NCBI GenBank assembly: GCA_900321275.1 | Contig: ONVI01000001.1 | Coordinates: forward strand, 62,001 to 126,000 | DNA length: 64,000 bases | From: an uncultured Eubacteriales bacterium | GTDB lineage: Bacteria > Bacillota > Clostridia > Oscillospirales > Oscillospiraceae | Direction of reading: 5' to 3' | Part shown: positions 61,915 through 64,000 of the stretch, piece after piece | Position numbering within the stretch: the first letter of the stretch is position 1 | How the letters are laid out: each line of letters opens with the position of its first letter | The notes under the pieces: model-generated | Databases searched by the model: none | What the model was told of the DNA's origin: nothing | Seen by the model: the letters and a program-made list of their open reading frames with translations, nothing else | Made by a program: the position numbers and the translations under genes

Positions 61915-62922
61915 TTACTTGAGATCGTCGTAATCCTTCTCAAGGGTCTCCTGCTCGGCCATGTAGTCGCGCAGATCCTTGTACTCGCTCTGGACGAACT
62001 TCTGCAGGTCCTCACCGGGGGCGGGAACTTCGCGCTGGTCATAGGCGGCATTCTTGGTGAATTCCTTCCAGGTGGCGTCCTCACGGCACTTCTCAACAGC
62101 GGCGATGATCGCGTCGATCGCGCCCTGGGGGGTGCCCTTCTTGGCGAAGATGGCGCGCCACGGGCCGGCGTAGGAGTCGATGCCGAGCTCAGCGGTGCAC
62201 TCGCAGTCGGGCATGATGTCGATGCGGTGCTCGCAGAAGACCAGCAGCGGGATGATGTCGCCGGACTCGATCAGGCCGCTCATGTCGTCGTAGCCGCCGA
62301 CAGCGAGGTCGACGTGGCCGCCGGCCATGTCGGAGTTGACCTCAGAACCGCCCTGGTAGCTCTTCGGGTTCAGGGCGAGGCCCTCGGTCGCGATCTCAAA
62401 GCACATGCCGTCAACGCCGGTGGCGGTCAGCATGGCGACGGAGACTTCATAGGGGTGGGCAGCGGCATACTCCTTCAGATCGGAGAAGGTCTTGACGCCG
62501 TACTTGTCCATCTGCTTCTTGGAGCCGGCCAGCATGTTGATGGAGTGAACCAGAACATCCTCGCACTCAAACTCATCCTTGAAGTTGAAGTCCATATTGT
62601 CCATCATATCCTGGATGAACAGGGACTGGGTGCCGAGCAGGAAGGTGTAGCCGTCGGCGGGCTGCTTGTAAGCGTAGGTGGCGCCGGTCACGCCGCTGCC
62701 GCCGGTCTCGTTGCGGACTTCCACGGGAACGCCCAGCTCGTTCTGGAGCAGGGTGGCCATGGGACGGATGGTGCTGTCGGCGCCGCCGCCGAGGCCCCAG
62801 GGGCAGACGATTTCGATCTTGCGCTCAAACTTCCAGTCGTCGGCGAAGGCCGGGACGGAAGCAACGGCGAAGAGGCTTGCCATCATGATCATGACAAGTA
62901 CCAGGGCAAGGATTTTTTTCAT
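61915..62922 (-). CDS. tctC: Tripartite tricarboxylate transporter binding protein (TctC)
   Basis: 335 residues. Signal peptide 1-27 (ending AFA-D) without lipobox cysteine. The mature TctC fold begins KIEIVCPWGLGGGADSTIRPMA, the carboxylate-pincer loop typical of the family, and continues VRNETGGSGVTGATY and 'QGGSEVNSDMAGGHVDLAVGGYDD'. It captures a di- or tricarboxylate outside the cell for TctAB. Lack of lipidation is unusual in a one-membrane cell; the signal may stay as an anchor. Divergent from the LysR gene. Confidence 0.92.
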   Translation of the reverse strand: MKKILALVLVMIMMASLFAVASVPAFADDWKFERKIEIVCPWGLGGGADSTIRPMATLLQNELGVPVEVRNETGGSGVTGATYAYKQPADGYTFLLGTQSLFIQDMMDNMDFNFKDEFECEDVLVHSINMLAGSKKQMDKYGVKTFSDLKEYAAAHPYEVSVAMLTATGVDGMCFEIATEGLALNPKSYQGGSEVNSDMAGGHVDLAVGGYDDMSGLIESGDIIPLLVFCEHRIDIMPDCECTAELGIDSYAGPWRAIFAKKGTPQGAIDAIIAAVEKCREDATWKEFTKNAAYDQREVPAPGEDLQKFVQSEYKDLRDYMAEQETLEKDYDDLK

Positions 62923-63075
62923 CGGGTTCTTCCTCCAAAAATAATATTTTTTCTTAAGCGGTCGAACCTTCGAATTTGAAGCGTATCGGCTGCTTGAAGA
63001 GCAAAATAAACGGAAATGAACGCACAGGCTTCTTTGGTTTTTGTCAAATCCGCTGTAAATTCATTTCCTGTTCAC

Positions 63076-63104
63076 ATATTAAACTATCTTAGTCAGAAGC
63101 GCAA
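63076..63104 (-). promoter_or_regulatory. Possible tctCBA promoter
   Basis: Minus strand: -35 TTGCGC (63099-63104), 17-bp spacer, -10 TAATAT (63076-63081). The weak -35 fits an activator-dependent promoter; a short inverted repeat ATACA...TGTAT (63105-63120) sits directly upstream. Confidence 0.5.
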
Positions 63105-63122
63105 ATACATTTATTTGTATGC

Positions 63123-63151
63123 TTTACATAAGCATTTGCTTATGATATAAT
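63123..63151 (+). promoter_or_regulatory. LysR-gene promoter with palindromic operator
   Basis: -35 TTTACA (63123-63128), 17-bp spacer, -10 TATAAT (63146-63151). A perfect palindrome CATAAGCA-TT-TGCTTATG (63127-63144) fills the spacer, the expected place for LysR autorepression. Confidence 0.75.
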
Positions 63152-63199
63152 TTCCACGCATTCGTGTGCCCGACACATAAAAAGAGGGGGAAAATCGGT

Positions 63200-64000
63200 A
63201 TGATCAATCTGAAATACGCGTCTGCGATCATGGCGATCGTGCAGGAGGGCTCCATCACCGCGGCCAGCAAAAAGCTTTTCGTCTCGCAGCCCGCCCTGAG
63301 CCAGACCATCAAGCAGGTGGAGGAAGAGCTGGGCGCCCCGATCTTTACCCGGGACACCCGCCATATTGAGCTGACCTATGTGGGAAAGCTGTACATTGAA
63401 TCCGTGCGCCAGATCCAGATGATCGACCAGAACCTCCACGCGCGGGTGAGCGATTCCAAGGACGAGGTCTTCGGCACCTTCCGTCTCGGCATCTCCGTGC
63501 AGCGGGGACTGCAGCTCCTGCCGCTGGTCATTCCCGACTTTATCGCCATGTACCCGCATGTCAGGATTCAGCTCCGCGAGGAGGGAAGCGGCATGCTGGA
63601 AAGGCGGGTGCTGGAGGGCGCCTGCGATCTGGCGCTGGTCACCACCGCCAGCAAGCGCGATCAGCTCAATTACGCGCTGATCGAGAACGAACAGCTTGTG
63701 CTGGTCGCCGCCAAAAGCACCCGGCTTGCCGGGCGTTTTCCCGACGGCGCACCTCTGGACATCACCGAAGCCAAAGATGAGAAGTTCGTCAGCATGTCCG
63801 AAGGCCACAGCGTCCGTACCATTCAGGACAAGCTGTTTGAAAAATACGGTCTCTCCCCGAAGATCCTGCTGGAAACACATAATATGGAAGCGGCCAAGCG
63901 CATTGCGGCCCGCTCCGACGCGGTCTTCCTTGTTCCCAGCGTCTATGTCTCCGACGATATGCCGGATCGGGATTTGATGCACGTTTATCCGATCCGAAAC
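63200..64000 (+). CDS. LysR-family transcriptional regulator, 3' end outside window
   Basis: 267 codons visible, frame open at the right edge; the family is ~290-310 residues, so little is missing. N-terminal helix-turn-helix: LKYASAIMAIVQEGSITAASKKLFVSQPALSQTIKQVEEELGAPIF (quoted in parts; ~3-50). Linker helix to ~88, then the effector domain starting FGTFRLGISVQRGLQLLPLVI with 'LEGACDLALVTTA'. Start ATG at 63200 after AGAGGGGG. It diverges from tctCBA and so probably controls it in response to the imported acid. Confidence 0.92.
   Translation, partial: MINLKYASAIMAIVQEGSITAASKKLFVSQPALSQTIKQVEEELGAPIFTRDTRHIELTYVGKLYIESVRQIQMIDQNLHARVSDSKDEVFGTFRLGISVQRGLQLLPLVIPDFIAMYPHVRIQLREEGSGMLERRVLEGACDLALVTTASKRDQLNYALIENEQLVLVAAKSTRLAGRFPDGAPLDITEAKDEKFVSMSEGHSVRTIQDKLFEKYGLSPKILLETHNMEAAKRIAARSDAVFLVPSVYVSDDMPDRDLMHVYPIRN

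Overview
The window is a 64 kb piece of a GC-rich (roughly 58-60 %) low-density Firmicutes chromosome. Gene content, lipoprotein and signal-peptide styles, sigma-A type promoters (TTGACA-N17-TATAAT variants), abundant intrinsic terminators and small inverted-repeat elements all fit a gut Clostridia, most likely Oscillospirales. This placement is inference from gene style, not from a marker gene. No phage, transposase or CRISPR array is seen.

Layout. 1-3038: end of an efflux-type operon (membrane-fusion protein plus a MacB-like permease). 3088-6016: ogt and a MerR regulator, divergent from a MerR-type promoter that reads into a small Cys protein and two flavodoxins, one of them a lipoprotein fused to a cyclophilin-like domain. 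6160-9875: an exported zinc-ribbon/Gly-Pro-Gly repeat protein, an AraC regulator and an MsmK-type ATPase. 10144-12060: a cytosolic BMP-domain protein. 12095-16300: a sugar ABC importer (binding protein, two permeases, YesL). 16968-24216: secreted proteins and a CsoR-controlled copper ATPase with a CopZ-like tail. 24306: tRNA-Thr(CGU). 24797-28804: an alarmone-hydrolase/kinase fusion, a PNPOx-fold protein, an M29 aminopeptidase and SurE. 28955-34443: a phosphonate-type ABC importer (PhnD-C-E-E) and a cytosolic 5'-nucleotidase. 34478-35449: an unknown P-loop protein.

35653-50823 is the centrepiece: a purine de novo cluster made of a trichomonad-like IMP dehydrogenase, then a ZTP riboswitch/terminator, then purE-purC-purF-purM-FNT channel-purN-purO-AICAR transformylase-purD-purL-fhs. 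Formate enters by the FNT protein, Fhs turns it into 10-formyl-THF, and PurN and the AICAR transformylase use it. The final two steps are split between a stand-alone transformylase and an archaeal-type PurO instead of the usual fused PurH. PurF lacks its N-terminal catalytic cysteine.

50989-55161: patatin-like lipase and a large secreted transglutaminase/InlB-repeat protein. 55272-62922 (minus strand): a tripartite tricarboxylate transporter (TctCBA), a flavin-reductase-like protein, YhcH, a two-part chromate-family transporter and a YbhJ-type aconitase-family hydratase, probably one carboxylate-use locus. A LysR regulator diverges from it and runs off the right edge. Three inverted-repeat intergenic elements (32727, 35461, 50834) punctuate the right half.
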